A program made the translations under genes and the position numbers. A stretch of 64,000 nucleotides of DNA from Favolaschia claudopus (Eukaryota > Basidiomycota > Agaricomycetes > Agaricales > Mycenaceae). This document shows positions 22,227 to 32,415 of this stretch, piece by piece. The DNA lies in contig JAWWNJ010000038.1 in NCBI GenBank assembly GCA_037176885.1, positions 992,001 to 1,056,000 of the forward strand, in the 5' to 3' direction. The number at the start of each line of letters is the position of its first letter. The stretch's first letter is position 1. The notes beneath the pieces were generated by a model. That model was given only the letters and a program-made list of their open reading frames with translations. It did not search any database and had not been told where the DNA came from.

Positions 22227-22588
22227 CAGCCGTTTCGAAAAAAGAATGCGGGTTTGATTGATTTTCGTTTTCGAAATCTGCTTACCTGTGTTTGGTCCCG
22301 CGTCCTCGGCTCCACCCTTGTCGAATAAGCTCTTCGTCTCTTTCAGCGCATTCTCGTGCCAGAGAGTGAGTTGGTGAGGCTCCTGAACCTTTGTGAATAC
22401 ATCAGAGCTCCAATCTGACCTCCAGCAGGGCTCAAATGCGTGCTTGAGCCCAGTTGTTTACATCGACAAGCTCACGGCAGTTGTGGAGACTTGTGGAGCC
22501 GCACAGTGCCGTTGACGGAGTCGTCAACAACCGTCAATTAAAATTGAAAACGAAGATCAAAACCCGCATTCTTTTTCTGAAACGGCTG
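22227..22588. mobile_element. 362-bp TIR element (CAGCCGTTTC family)
   Basis: The left end CAGCCGTTTCGAAAAAAGAA, continuing TGCGGGTTTGAT, is the inverse of the right end ...ACCCGCATTCTTTTTCTGAA, continuing ACGGCTG. Inverted similarity covers about 48 bases. It contains no open frame of interest. Target duplication is not clear (the right flank starts TA). The CAG...CTG ends are compatible with pogo/Tc1-type elements. Confidence 0.75.
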
Positions 22589-23324
22589 TAGTAGTTTCTG
22601 AATTAACTTCGGATTCTTCCTCGCTAGACCCTCGAGATATAAGGTTGCCCTTACACACATATTGTGATGCAGTTTAAATTGGAACTGGAACCACAAGGGT
22701 ATTCCGATCCGCGAAATCCGGATATCACCTCGAATTTTATTTTATTTTTTCCAGCGACTTCGGCAGACCCCTCCCCTCATGGTTGCCGTAATACTCCCAT
22801 ATGCGGCAGCTTCACGTCAGTTTTTCCCACCAGTTAATTTGTTAGCTTTACTAAATCAAGTTTATTTATTTTCGGCAAATTTTCGGGCTCAACATCTGTT
22901 GTTTTGCACATTTCCATGTACCTGCACTGTGCAAATTGATATTTCTGAATGTCAGCAACCTGTCTTGTGGACCAAACAACGAGTACACTGATATATTTGC
23001 TGTATACAACACTTACAGTTGCGGCAAAATCAAATGTCCCTACCATAAAAGGAAATTCACATCAATCTCGACCTTTTGCCCTATCACACATACTTTGATA
23101 CAGATTTCTGGTGATAGAAAGAATGAGGAGACATCTAGGACCTACCCAGAACTTTTAAATTTCGATTTCGCCCAGTAACGAGTGAGTTATGGCTCCAGCC
23201 ATCTGAATAGAATCTGAGGCAAACACGGCGGAAAAAGCCGCGATAAGATTTCTTCAAGCGATGTAGTACCATATTTCTTGCCACACTATCGTTTTTCGTG
23301 CTGAAATCGCTAATTGGGAATTCT
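22589..23324. other. No gene seen
   Basis: AT-rich with short frames only. Bases 22610-22660 (TTCCTCGCTAGACCCTCGAG and following) recur at 30640-30690, so part is a dispersed repeat. Confidence 0.45.
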
Positions 23325-23450
23325 GCTTTCGCACAGTGAATTCACGTCTCATCAAATGAAAACAGAAGCCATCATCCATGAAACAACAGCACCTTTACAC
23401 TCCAGAGCAAAACGGAGTGGCAGAGCGAATGAATCAAACACTTGTTTCCA
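23325..23450 (+). pseudogene. Ty1/copia integrase scrap
   Basis: Short plus-strand match to the catalytic end of a copia integrase: LYTPEQNGVAERMNQTLVSR, corresponding to the family's YTPQQNGVAER block with the catalytic Glu, preceded in another frame by EFTSHQMK. About 40 codons and one frameshift. No other copia sequence adjoins it. Confidence 0.7.
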
Positions 23451-23759
23451 GGCCCCGGGAAGCTCCACCACAGGGTTATCCGAAAAATTCTCAGGCCTCA
23501 AAAACCACGTGCACTTCTTTGGGGCTCAAATCGGGCTGAAAAACCACTTTCTGGACAAGCTGGTCGTGACATGTCACATGTGTGACTCCAGCCAAAAAAA
23601 CGTCACAAAATATTGATTTTCCACCAAAATAGGCCCCAAACTGACCTTTCCGTGGCGAAATCCGCGAAGTGTTCAGACCCTGAGATCACCAGACAATCGG
23701 CGGGCAGGCGCAGAAAAATAGGCTCACCTGAACATTTGGTCGTAATACTACAGTATCTA
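23451..23759. other. No gene seen
   Basis: Non-coding sequence between the copia scrap and the inverted CACTGTG repeat. It could be an element-internal segment of that repeat in this copy. Confidence 0.4.
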
Positions 23760-23941
23760 CTATCCTGTAATGTGGTCCCACAGTTGAATATGAGTGCGGT
23801 ATAACACCTTGTAACTTTTAGAAGTTTTGGAGCATCATGAAACCAGTCTTGAAATTCATGACGTGTATTCTAACGAAACGTCAGGAATCTTGAATTTCAA
23901 GACGATGATCTTGAATTTCATGACAAATACTTCTCACAGTG
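23760..23941. repeat. Short repeat beginning CACTGTGAGAAG, copy 2 (inverted)
   Basis: Inverse complement of 9433-9613, ending with CTTCTCACAGTG at 23941. The internal TGAATTTCA/TGAAATTCA motifs are conserved. The two copies share the CACTGTG terminus exactly, which fixes that boundary. Confidence 0.65.
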
Positions 23942-24560
23942 CATTGGGGAAGAGAAAAGAGCTAAAAATGAGAGCACGGGCGAAGGAACGCGCCCGGTGG
24001 TGGTGGTAGAGGAAAAAGACACAGTGATGACTCCCACGTGCATTCCTCCGAGTGTATACACTCACTATGATACCCCTGCGCAGAACTTTTTTCTTTTTTA
24101 CGGGGTGTGTCATTATTGTGAAAAATGCAATAATTAAGACTTCAAATGCACGACGCCTGAACCTAAGCCTTAAAGTTAAGGGCAAATTAACCCTTAACTT
24201 GACTCAAGCCTTAACTCTTAATTCCAACACTGCGGTCCGCTACCATACGGTTATGTGGCCGCTGATTGTTCCAGACTCTTATGACAGGGTTCCCTTTGGG
24301 ATGGCATAAGAGTCTTGTCACGAGACTAAGAGGACTCGGGCGGCTTCGATAGTACATACAAACACATCGTTTTTCATCGTTAGAGCAAGCTTGGAGCTAA
24401 AAAACGAGGTACGAAAGCTCCCAATAAATTCCTGAATGTTCCTCCCTTTTCCCCAATTTCTCTCTTTTTTCGTTTTGAAAAAACGCGATTTATTCCCCCC
24501 CAGCTACAGTACAGACATAGTACATGAGCCGTGAAAAAGGGAGCTTACAGGCTACGACTA
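23942..24560. other. No gene; two small hairpins
   Basis: Contains the inverted pair AAGTTAAGGG/CCCTTAACTT at 24173-24200 and ACTCTTATG/CATAAGAGT at about 24266-24314, the latter next to AGTCTTGTCACGAGACT, a motif also found at 12488-12504. No coding region is supported. Confidence 0.45.
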
Positions 24561-25888
24561 TCAGAGTACCAAGTTCTGCCCCTTAGGTCCTATATGTATG
24601 TCTAGCCCATCTTGAGCTAGTTGACGGAACGCTGCCAGAGCCTCTTCATTCAGTGACTCCTTAGCGATTTCAACGTCTTTCGAAGGAAAGCAGAGTTGAA
24701 AAAACCGCAAGCGGTGTTTGTTGAGTCGTGCGCCGAGTGCGGAGAATGCTAGATAGACGCAGGTAATCAATTTTGTACGGCCGGACAGCGTGCATGACGA
24801 CCCTGAGGGTGTGAAGGAGAGGAAGGGCACCATCCTGCGCCGCCGTCAATAGGGTAAGCATAAAATTGGGATCGCTCCAGGATGCCCTAACGAGTTCCAA
24901 TCTCGTGAGGGTAGGCATTGACTTGAAAATCGCACTCATGAACTGTGGGGGCCATCGCTGATTGAAAACCAGTGACAACGAGCGTAAAGGCGGGCGAGGA
25001 GCGAGCGAGGAAAGAAATAAATTCGCTTTCCTTGATGTCCAGATTGGTTATTCGGAGCGTTTGGAGCGCGGGAAGCGTGACGTATTTCAACAAAGTGGCC
25101 GTGTTACCATGGGTAAGACGTGAACTGAAGCTATATGCTTCCCGAGACAGAGATATCGAAGAGCTGGGTGGACTAAACGGGTGAGCTGGAGTACACCTAG
25201 TCATGCCATTGAACGACATGTTGTCAAAAGTGCACGTTGTTAGTGCGGGAGCCGCAATTAACAGATCGAGCCACTCGTCCACCTTCGAGAAGGATATCCC
25301 CTCATTTGCATGAACGCGAAGGGTTCGCAGGGCTGGGAACGGTCCTCGAACAAGTATTCGGCGCTCTGGATATAAATTATCCCAGCGCGTGACGGATAGT
25401 CCCAGATTTAAACTCTCCAGTCCATCTCGATGGCGGGTCACCAAGTCCTGAGTGTTGGGATCGAGCAGCAGTGATCCACGAGCTCCTTCCAAAGAGAGCA
25501 ACAAGGGAAGACTCTGAGTGCGCTGGATCCAGAGATTGCAAAGTTCTATATAACCAGCCCTGCGTGGCAACGCCTCTATCTTCAATGTAGTCCACAAACG
25601 AGGGATGGCAAGGGCGATGGCATGCCAAAGCCGAGAGATAGTAAGGAAGACCATTGGTGCCGCTAGCGGATGCGGTACCTTTGACGCGGTTCCCGGCTCG
25701 ACATCAAGAAATATCTGCGACTGAATCTCTAGTGGCAAACGGGCCATTGGATCGAGGTAGGAATTTAGGGTCATTCGAGCGTTACTCCTCCTTTGTTCGA
25801 GGTCGAACAGTACTCGTTTTTGTTCTTCTATCGCCACTGAAAGCGCTTGAATTTGCTTGAGCAGCTTGTTAACAGTCGAGACATTCGA
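24561..25888 (-). pseudogene. F-box-like protein gene with two frameshifts
   Basis: From ATG at 25888 (MSNVSTVNKLLKQ) the minus strand encodes an N-terminal coiled coil followed by ARLPLEIQSQIFLDV, the F-box core typical of the large Agaricomycete F-box family, then WHAIALAIPRLWTTL and a leucine-rich tail (PLLLSLEGARG, LRTLRVHANEGISF, LPALQTLRITNLDIKESEF). F-box proteins link substrates to SCF ubiquitin ligases. The frame shifts near 24965 (continuing LVFNQRWPPQFMSAIFKSM) and again near 24760 (ending EALAAFRQLAQDGLDIHIG, stop at about 24561). If the shifts are real the gene is dead. Assembly errors are possible because the three parts are otherwise well conserved. Confidence 0.75.
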
Positions 25889-25919
25889 CATGGTGGTTCG
25901 GAAGAGAGTGAGGTCCAAA

Positions 25920-26330
25920 CACTAGTAAATACTCCACTCTGCCCCTTTCGCGACTCGGACCATCGATGTCCGGCCAACATTGCTTCACGAATGCCCGCAC
26001 GCCCCTATGCCTCGGTACTACAGTATGATAGTCGGCACGATTGGTAGGTCGTTCGCCATTCATCACCAAAATCACTTTAGGATCAGTTGACCAAAAAAGG
26101 AAAATTTGTTACGTCACATGTCAGAGGTGGGGAGGCCAAGGGGGTAGGGCTGGGTATTGAAAGATTTTGCCGGTGTATGATACACGGCCGCGCAGCGGTC
26201 GCCAGGTATTGAAATACAGGCCTGTAATCTTACGTATAATACTGGCGCCGCAGGCGAAAATTTTTCGAGGTATTATACGTACTTATAATACACGTATTTT
26301 TCATGTATAAAATACACTCTGCCGCCTTCT
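25920..26330. other. Intergenic with short palindrome
   Basis: Holds TACGTATAATAC at 26231-26242 and its exact inverse GTATTATACGTA at 26270-26281, around a GGCGCCGCAGGCGAAAA core; similar GCCGCAGGCGAAAA recurs near 57378. Possibly a tiny MITE. No gene. Confidence 0.45.
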
Positions 26331-27230
26331 CTACCATCTGTGCGCATCCCACGTCGAGTTCTCTGGCTTCCACGCCGTCTTCCGCTTCTCCTTCTGTGGG
26401 GACAGTGCTTCGCGGATGTCCATTTGTTTTGGTGCGAAGCGCTTGAGTAACTTCGGCGCGTTGATGCCAATGTAAGTTTCGATGTCTAAGGTCGGCACGT
26501 TAGCAGTACGCTCAACAAGCACCGGAGCAGCAAAATCTTCATCGTCCTCGCCATCCGCCATCTCCTCGACCTCCGCAGTATTGAAAGGATCGGCAGCTCG
26601 GAGGTTGAAAACCGTCTCAAGATCAATTGGTTCGGAAGCATCCGGCGGTGGACCAGCGTTGAGAAGGTCAGCAAGCGTCGGAATACGCGCACGTTTGGGG
26701 TTGGTAGGCTTGCGGTTAGATACCGGTAATTCTAACCTGACCTGGGTGTGATTCCTCACGTCCTGCCGTCCGTAGCCGTAGCGCCAATACTGGTTGAGTT
26801 GGGCACAGCGGACCAGATTTTCGGCGCTCAAATAATTGCGTTTGGCCGTACTCATGGCTGATAATTTTGATGCGGTGCACTCGTCGCACATCTCGCTAGG
26901 AATGACACTCAAGAGTTTGATTGCGAGGCGCCAAGAGAGCATAGTAAGAGAAGTGGCTGCTAGATCAGGTTGCTGTCCACAATGCATGCTGATGTTTTGG
27001 TGCCAGACATGCTCCATCACCCTTGACATCTGTTCATTGTGCATCAATAGGTCATTTTGAAAGAACGAAAGAAACAACTCGACCTGGACAATATTTTCGG
27101 CGTCCCCATCCGCGAAAACAAGCTGACCAGCGTGCTCAAGAGGGCGTGCTCCAGCGTGCGGAATGCATTCCGTCAGGATGTACGTGTTTTCGCGCTCCTT
27201 CAGCCGAGAATACTTCACTAAATGACTCAC
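26331..27230 (-). pseudogene. hAT-like transposase C-terminus
   Basis: A 299-codon minus-strand frame. Residues about 90-160 read TMLSWRLAIKLLSVIPSEMC, DECTASKLSAMSTAKRNYLS and LNQYWRYGYG. This follows the hAT dimerisation layout (hydrophobic helix, then the position of ERxFS, then RN.L), with DECTAS where ERxFS is usual. The rest is an acidic tail (EVEEMADGEDDEDF) and a Lys-rich end. The catalytic region is missing upstream, so it is a truncated transposon. An alternative is a domesticated hAT-derived protein. Confidence 0.55.
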
Positions 27231-27858
27231 AGATTCGCGATAGCATCGACCCGGCCAGTTTTGTGGAGTTGGACAAATTTACTTACGCCTTGGCGTCGAA
27301 GTACAAGCTCGGCGGCGTAGCGGGAGAGCTTTCCGATTTATTCACTATTCACGCTGCACTGCTTGTCAGTCCGCCGTTTCACTTCTGATTTGAGTTTTGC
27401 AACACTGAATTGCGCAGCGCCAATTCGCTTTTGATAACCCCGATCTTCTCTGGAACGACGAGGCGGACGGGAAGGACGACACCGAGACATCGTCCGAGCC
27501 TCCGGCAAAGAAGCGCAAGACCGCCACCAAGCAAAGCGGGCGTGTGGCCGCAGGCGCAGACTTCTGGGGCAAAGTGGACACCCATTTCAAGACTCAGGTT
27601 GCAATGCGTGGCCGTAACTTCAAGGATGCGCGATGGAAGCCGTAAGTTTGCACCCAAATTTGTGTTAGGTATTCTTGCTGAAGTGTTGTCAGATATATAG
27701 ACCGTATTCTTGCGGATGACGCGTCGAAGTTTGCAGGGATAGTACCAGGAGCACCTGTCCGTGTTCTGTCCTTGGAAGAGCCGACTGCTCCACCAGGAGC
27801 ATGCTTTGGTGGTGGTGACTTCAGTACGGCGGCGAGACAGACTTCGGCGTGGCATATC
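27231..27858 (+). pseudogene. Unknown multi-exon gene, cut by a copia LTR
   Basis: Three plus-strand exons join in phase. The first, 27231-27364, encodes DSIDPASFVELDKFTYALAS and following. The second, 27418-27641, encodes NPDLLWNDEADGKDD, the basic PPAKKRKTATK (nuclear-signal-like), then GADFWGKVDTHFKTQV. The third, from 27693, encodes YIDRILADDASKFAG and following. Introns are GTCAGT...GCGCAG and GTAAGT...TTGTCAG. I do not recognise the family firmly. The coding sequence runs straight into a copia LTR at 27860, and no exon precedes 27231, where the antisense hAT frame begins. It is a gene fragment trapped between two transposons. Confidence 0.5.
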
Positions 27859-27859
27859 C

Positions 27860-28135
27860 TGATAGAATACAGTAAGTATAAACTCAGTCGTGGAGGAAAC
27901 GACTCGTGTATTATATACCTGATAGAATACAGTAAGTATAAACTACCAGGAGAATCAGTAAGCTGTAAGGGACAGTAGATACGAGTGCACATACCTCAGT
28001 CGTGGAGGAAACGACTGAGAAATGTGACGGTGACACAAAGCTACATAAGGAATGTGTGACGCGTAACGGAACGGATTGCGAGTTGGAGAATGTAAGGTAT
28101 GTACGGTAAATGGAAGAGAAATAAATACTTCAACA
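27860..28135 (-). repeat. Copia 3' LTR (TGTTGAAG...TCTATCA)
   Basis: In the minus sense the LTR starts TGTTGAAGTATTTATT right after a GAGGGGGAG polypurine tract and ends ...TATTCTATCA. The end block is present twice (27860-27886 and 27920-27946), a roughly 60-bp tandem duplication, so the true edge could be 27860 or 27920. It contains the hairpin CTCAGTCGT/ACGACTGAG. A second, truncated copy lies at 56726-56850. Confidence 0.8.
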
Positions 28136-30345
28136 CTCCCCCTCAACGAGCATCCGGTCGGGGAGCCATGCCCAACATTTTGACGGGAGTCTTGTGGCGT
28201 GGTGCCGACATGGATTCGTGAATAAGTCGGCAACATTCACTTCCGTAGGGACGTAAACAGGGACGATGCAGCGATGGAGGACTGCTTCACGGATCCACCA
28301 GATGGCAATGTGGACGTGCTTCGTTCGAGCGGTGACTTCATCAGTATTGACAATCATCCGGATGGTGGAAGTATTAGGGAGGTTGTGCGAGCGACCCAGG
28401 TCGCTATTAAAACCGCTTAGATCTCCACAACGAGCAGTCTCAGATGTGATATCCCAGCGACCTAGGAATGTCCAGGACAATACTCTTCTAGGTCGCTTGG
28501 AGCTCACACGTGGTATCCATCGCTGCGGAGATCGGAGCGGTCAAAAAACGACCTGGGTCGCTCGCACAACCTCTCTATTGTCGATAGAAAGGGAAGTCGG
28601 TCCGGGAGGTAGTAAGAAACCAAGCTCGAACAGAAGAGAGCGGAGCCACATGATTTCAACGCCCGACGGTGTGTGCCAGCGTAGAGCTCGGCTTCGCCAG
28701 TCGAAAGAGCCGTGGAGGTTTGCTTCTTCGCTGACCAAGCGATTAAGCTGGATCCGATGAAGACAGCATACCCAGAAATGGATCGGGCGTGATCCTTTGA
28801 GTTTGCCCAATCTGCTGAAAGCGTGAAGGTCTTCATTGCCGCCTAGAACAAGGACAGAGTCGCGTGTGGTTTTGAGATACGCGAGGATCCGTTTAACGGC
28901 TTCCCAATGAGCTTCACCGGGGTTGGAGCTAAATTGCGATACGGCCTGAACTGCCTTCGTGATGTCTGGACGGCATTAAACAGCGGTATGCATAAGCAAA
29001 CCAACGGCGTGCTGGTAGGGAACGTTGGCCATGCACTGGAGTTCTTCGAAGTCTGAGGAGATTGAGACTTGGAAAGCGGAGCGGCCGACGTGTTGACTGG
29101 CGAGTATACGGGCCGTGCATCCCTCCATGCGATACCGAGCCACAATCGAGTCAATATAGAAACGATGAGACAAGGAGATGGTGCGGTTCGCACGATCACG
29201 CAGATTTCGAGGCCAAGAATGGATTTCGACTCTCCCAAGTCCTTGATTTGGACATACTCGGAAATCTGCTTCTTTAAAAGTTTGACCCCTGCAACAGAGG
29301 AGCAGCATAAACCGAGATCATCAACGTGGGCGCTGATGATGGAAATAACCTTCTCTAGGCGACGAATAAAGACGCACGGATCAGCAATGCACACCCGGAA
29401 ACCAATCTTGACCAAAATAGAACGTAACTTTTGGTACCAGAGAAGTGCGGCTTGCTCTAACCCGTAAATTCCCCTTTTCAGGAGACAGACATAGTCCTCC
29501 TTTCCATGAACACGATGGCCCTGAGGCTGTCGCATGTAGATAGGTGGCTCGTCTGGATCCGTCTCGCTGTTGAGAAAGGCGGAGTCGACGTCCACAACGT
29601 GGAATTCCCAGTCCAGCTTTGCAGCTAGGGTTAGGAGGTAACGAAGTGACTCTGACTTCACAACAGGAGCAAAAGACATCGAAAAATTGATACCTGGGCG
29701 CTGGGGTGTACCCTGAGCACATAGAAGAGCTTTGTACCGAGTGATGGCACCAGTACTGTCGTGCTTCAAGGCATAGACCCAGAGCGAACCAAGCGGAGTG
29801 ACACCGGGAGGTGGTGGGACAAGTTCCCATGTACCCATCCTCGCAATGCTATCGAGCTCGACTTCCATCGCGCTCTCCCACTCGGAACGATCGGGCGATT
29901 CCATCGCTTCCTTGTAGTTGCGAGGAACTTCGCCGGGACCAATGATATGAGCGTACTCAAATTCGTCCCAGGATTCCGCGAAAGCAGAATCTTCCGGCGC
30001 ACGGTCAGGGTCCTCTGGAGCTGGCGCTGCTGCTAAGCCTGAATTAAGGTTTGCGGCGGTGGCCTTGAGCTCAGCGGCTTCCCGGATACGGGTAGATGGG
30101 TCGCGCGGAGGTGGTAGAGGACGAGGTTGACGAGGTGCCCGGGGTTTAGGTTGTGACACGACATCCGCAGGTCCAGCCGGAGCAGGAGGGGATAGTGCAC
30201 GAGGAGGTACCGGATTGGCAGTTGGAGGCGTAGAAGTGGAGGAAGGAGGGCTGTAATCATCATCATCAGCTTCGGTCAAAGACGATTTGAGAGAAGAATA
30301 TTTGTATCAACTCCAGCTCAGGTGCGATCTATGCGTCGAGGCGCC
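28136..30345 (-). pseudogene. 5'-truncated Ty1/copia polyprotein
   Basis: Minus-strand copia with a Pro-rich linker, YKEAMESPDRSEWESAMEVE, MGTWELVPPPPGVTPLGSLW, RT with FHVVDVDSAFLNSETD, YGLEQAALLWYQKL and ISAHVDDLGLCC (VDD box), then KDLGESKSILGLEI. A frameshift at about 29200 continues as YIDSIVARYRMEGCTARIL. RNase H follows (SADWANSKDHARSISGYAVFIG, AWSAKKQTSTALSTGEAELYA) with an insertion or duplication around 28450-28560. The polyprotein end RTKHVHIAIWWIREAV and VNVADLFTNP stops beside the LTR at 28135. Gag, protease and integrase are missing beyond 30345. Confidence 0.9.
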
Positions 30346-30692
30346 GCATTCCAAGGGGGGGGATGATGTGAGGCTCTTTTGACACTACACAGCCACCTAT
30401 GACGCAGGCCTCCTGCAGATTTCCCACTTTCCCGTCAAATCCCCAAAGCCCTATGTCATCGTGGAGTAAGGCATGTGACTTGGCCCGGGATCATTGCCGA
30501 TTGCTCCGAGCTTGTGGGAACTAGTTACTATATGTTTACTGCACCTAGCGTGGGAATCCTCAGCCTTTCTTTTCTTTGGATTCTCCCTCGCTAGGTGCGC
30601 TGTGATGTATTCTTAGTAGCTTCTTAATTAACTTTGGATTCTCCCTCGCTAGACCCTCGAGACATCTCGGGTCCTAAAGGTTGCCCTTACAG
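30346..30692. repeat. LTR-like piece and short TIR repeat, no gene
   Basis: Bases 30350-30365 (AAGGGGGGGATGATGTGAGG) look like a polypurine tract and LTR start of another retroelement, unproven. At 30541-30603 GCACCTAGCGTGGGA and its inverse TCCCTCGCTAGGTGC bound a tiny 63-bp unit. Related blocks occur at 21742 and 22630. Confidence 0.4.
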
Positions 30693-30730
30693 CAAGTCAG
30701 AAGACGTCATAGCTGTGGAGTTCCCTGACA
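30693..30730 (-). repeat. Start of 3' LTR of the KH-domain element
   Basis: In the minus sense: TGTCAGGGAACTCCACAGCT and following, 38 bp identical except one base to 32089-32126. It directly follows GAAGAGGGGGTGA, a polypurine tract. The rest of this LTR is lost behind the repeat ending at 30692. Confidence 0.85.
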
Positions 30731-30793
30731 TCACCCCCTCTTCAAGATTCGTGGCCTCGACGAAGACCAAAGCCCAGTAGAATGAACGATCCT

Positions 30794-31840
30794 TCAAAAT
30801 CCTGGATCGCCACGGAAGAGTAGGTTGCCCTGGGAGTCAATCCGCGAATCAGACGCAGACACTGCACCGCCTCGCCGTGCCGTCTGTGGTCGACGTCCCC
30901 TTTCAGGTCGAATAGCATCAATGGCCATAGGCGCAGGAGCTACTGAACGTGGAGAGGGGGACGGGACGGCAGTGGGCATGGCCACCGAGGGGGCATAAGG
31001 AGTAGAGCTGGGGCAGGGAGTAGGAATTGGGGACGCCATTACCTGCGTAGGAATAGAGATGGTGGCAGGGTTATGGGGTAGGGAGTGAGAGGCGGGGTAG
31101 GAAGACTCCTGTGGTGCAAATCGCACCCCAGACTTCCTTGGCTGTGTAGCGGCACCTGGGTGCAGCTGAGCACTGGCCGCTGGAGGGGGCGGAACCGGAG
31201 CTGGTGGCTGAGACGGGTGGACGGGGTGTGCGCGCTTCTTCAGCGGGCGAGCGCCCTCGCCAGAAGCGTTCGGCAAAACCGGCACCGGGCTAGGAGGGGG
31301 AGGGGCAGGGTCCCCGGAAAGGCGTGACGGACCTTTCTTCTTAGAGCGGATACGCTTACGCATGAAACGCTTCCCAAGCGCAATTAGCGCTTCACCGGTT
31401 TGCTGGTCGGTACTGCGGATAGATACACGGCGCTCCAAGGGGGAAGCCTTATCAGTATAGGCTCGAAGTTGGGCGCCGGAGATGTCGTGCGACTGATGGA
31501 GACCCTTACCATCATGGCCAACGATATGCCCGACGACCGAGTCAGGCACCACAAGCGTACACGAGTAGCGGGACGGTGAGTCCTCTGCAGTAGGGAGGGT
31601 TTCGGCGAGTGGTATGGCGGTGTGGCCGACAGCGATGATGGCAGGGGTAGGGGCTGGGGTTGAAGGTTCAGAGCCCCAGCGAGCACCATCCCAAGAGAAG
31701 CGCCAGGCATGCCCTCCGGGAGTAGAGGCTGCAGCGTCCCCAAACTCAAGACGATCAAGATGGTCGTGGACACGCTGTAGTTCGCTTCGAAGGAGAGTGC
31801 AGTAGGAATAAAGGTCCTGAGGAACTGCGGGGGTTGCCAT
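30794..31840 (-). CDS. KH-domain Gag-like protein of a small LTR element
   Basis: A 348-codon intact frame from ATG 31840. The N-terminus is helical (SELQRVHDHLDRLEF). Residues about 90-165 form a KH-type RNA-binding domain: SCTLVVPDSVVGHIVGHDGK, where VGHIVGHDGKG holds the GxxG loop, then LRAYTDKASPLERRVSIRST and LIALGKRF. A basic cluster (KRIRSKKKG) and a long Pro/Ser-rich tail follow. It lies between two LTR segments, with a polypurine tract after the stop, and no protease, RT or integrase. The product may package the element RNA while another retrotransposon supplies enzymes. The distance between the LTR end and the ATG is only about 11 bases, so the primer-binding site is unclear. The frame is undamaged, unlike its neighbours. 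Confidence 0.75.
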   Translation of the reverse strand: MATPAVPQDLYSYCTLLRSELQRVHDHLDRLEFGDAAASTPGGHAWRFSWDGARWGSEPSTPAPTPAIIAVGHTAIPLAETLPTAEDSPSRYSCTLVVPDSVVGHIVGHDGKGLHQSHDISGAQLRAYTDKASPLERRVSIRSTDQQTGEALIALGKRFMRKRIRSKKKGPSRLSGDPAPPPPSPVPVLPNASGEGARPLKKRAHPVHPSQPPAPVPPPPAASAQLHPGAATQPRKSGVRFAPQESSYPASHSLPHNPATISIPTQVMASPIPTPCPSSTPYAPSVAMPTAVPSPSPRSVAPAPMAIDAIRPERGRRPQTARRGGAVSASDSRIDSQGNLLFRGDPGF

Positions 31841-31851
31841 AGCAAGGGAGG

Positions 31852-32126
31852 TGTCAGGTCGATGGTAGGATGAGGGCAGAGTAGGAAGTAGGGTGGTCGG
31901 CTGGGGCTAGGAGAGTGCCAGAGTCGAATAGAAGGTTTGTTATGCTGTAAGGGGAGAAGGGCCCAGGAGCCAAGTCGATAACAAACCTGGGGATCAGAGA
32001 TCCCCAGCGGACTACTTATACAAGAGGTGACGTAAGATATGACATAAGTGAGCACAGCATGATGTCTTGGAGACAGAGAACTTCTGCCCAAGTCAGAAGA
32101 CGTCATAGCTGTGGAGTCCCCTGACA
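31852..32126 (-). repeat. 5' LTR of the KH-domain element
   Basis: In the minus sense it begins TGTCAGGGGACTCC and plausibly ends ACCTGACA at 31852. It contains a TATA-like TATAAGTAG at about 32017-32025. Its first 38 bases match 30693-30730. The inner boundary is inferred only from the TG...CA ends because the opposite LTR is truncated. Confidence 0.75.
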
Positions 32127-32415
32127 GATCTGATCTTGTCCATATCTGGACTGCCTCGGCGGAGCGGACGAAGAGTGATCCAAAGACGGCGTTTCCGAAA
32201 CCGAGCATCAGGGTGAGACACGACAACGAGATGATGCCGGTCTGAGCCTCCTCGAACAGGTGCCCGGTATTCTGGACCGCCGACTTGCCTCTGCTGAGGC
32301 CTCGTATGATCCAAGCCCAGCGAGCGAGCGCGCCCCCAGCGGCAATGATGGCCACGGAAGCGAGGACGATGACAGCGATGACGATGCGCTCTCGAATCCT
32401 GTGGTCGGAGGACAT
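32127..32415 (-). pseudogene. Small membrane-protein gene disrupted by the KH-element LTR
   Basis: From ATG 32415 the minus strand encodes a protein with two hydrophobic segments: IVIAVIVLASVAIIAAGGAL (residues about 11-30) and GIISLSCLTLMLGFGNAVFG (about 60-79), then SLFVRSAEAVQIWTRSDL, at which point the LTR starts. The frame happens to stay open through the LTR, adding foreign residues. I regard it as a host gene of unknown function, truncated by retroelement insertion. Its 3' part was not found beyond the element. The 32571-33313 transposon lies about 155 bp upstream of its start. Confidence 0.6.

Noticed and set aside
28266..28760. 164-codon plus-strand frame
   Set aside because: Antisense of the copia RNase H region; the minus strand carries the real motifs.
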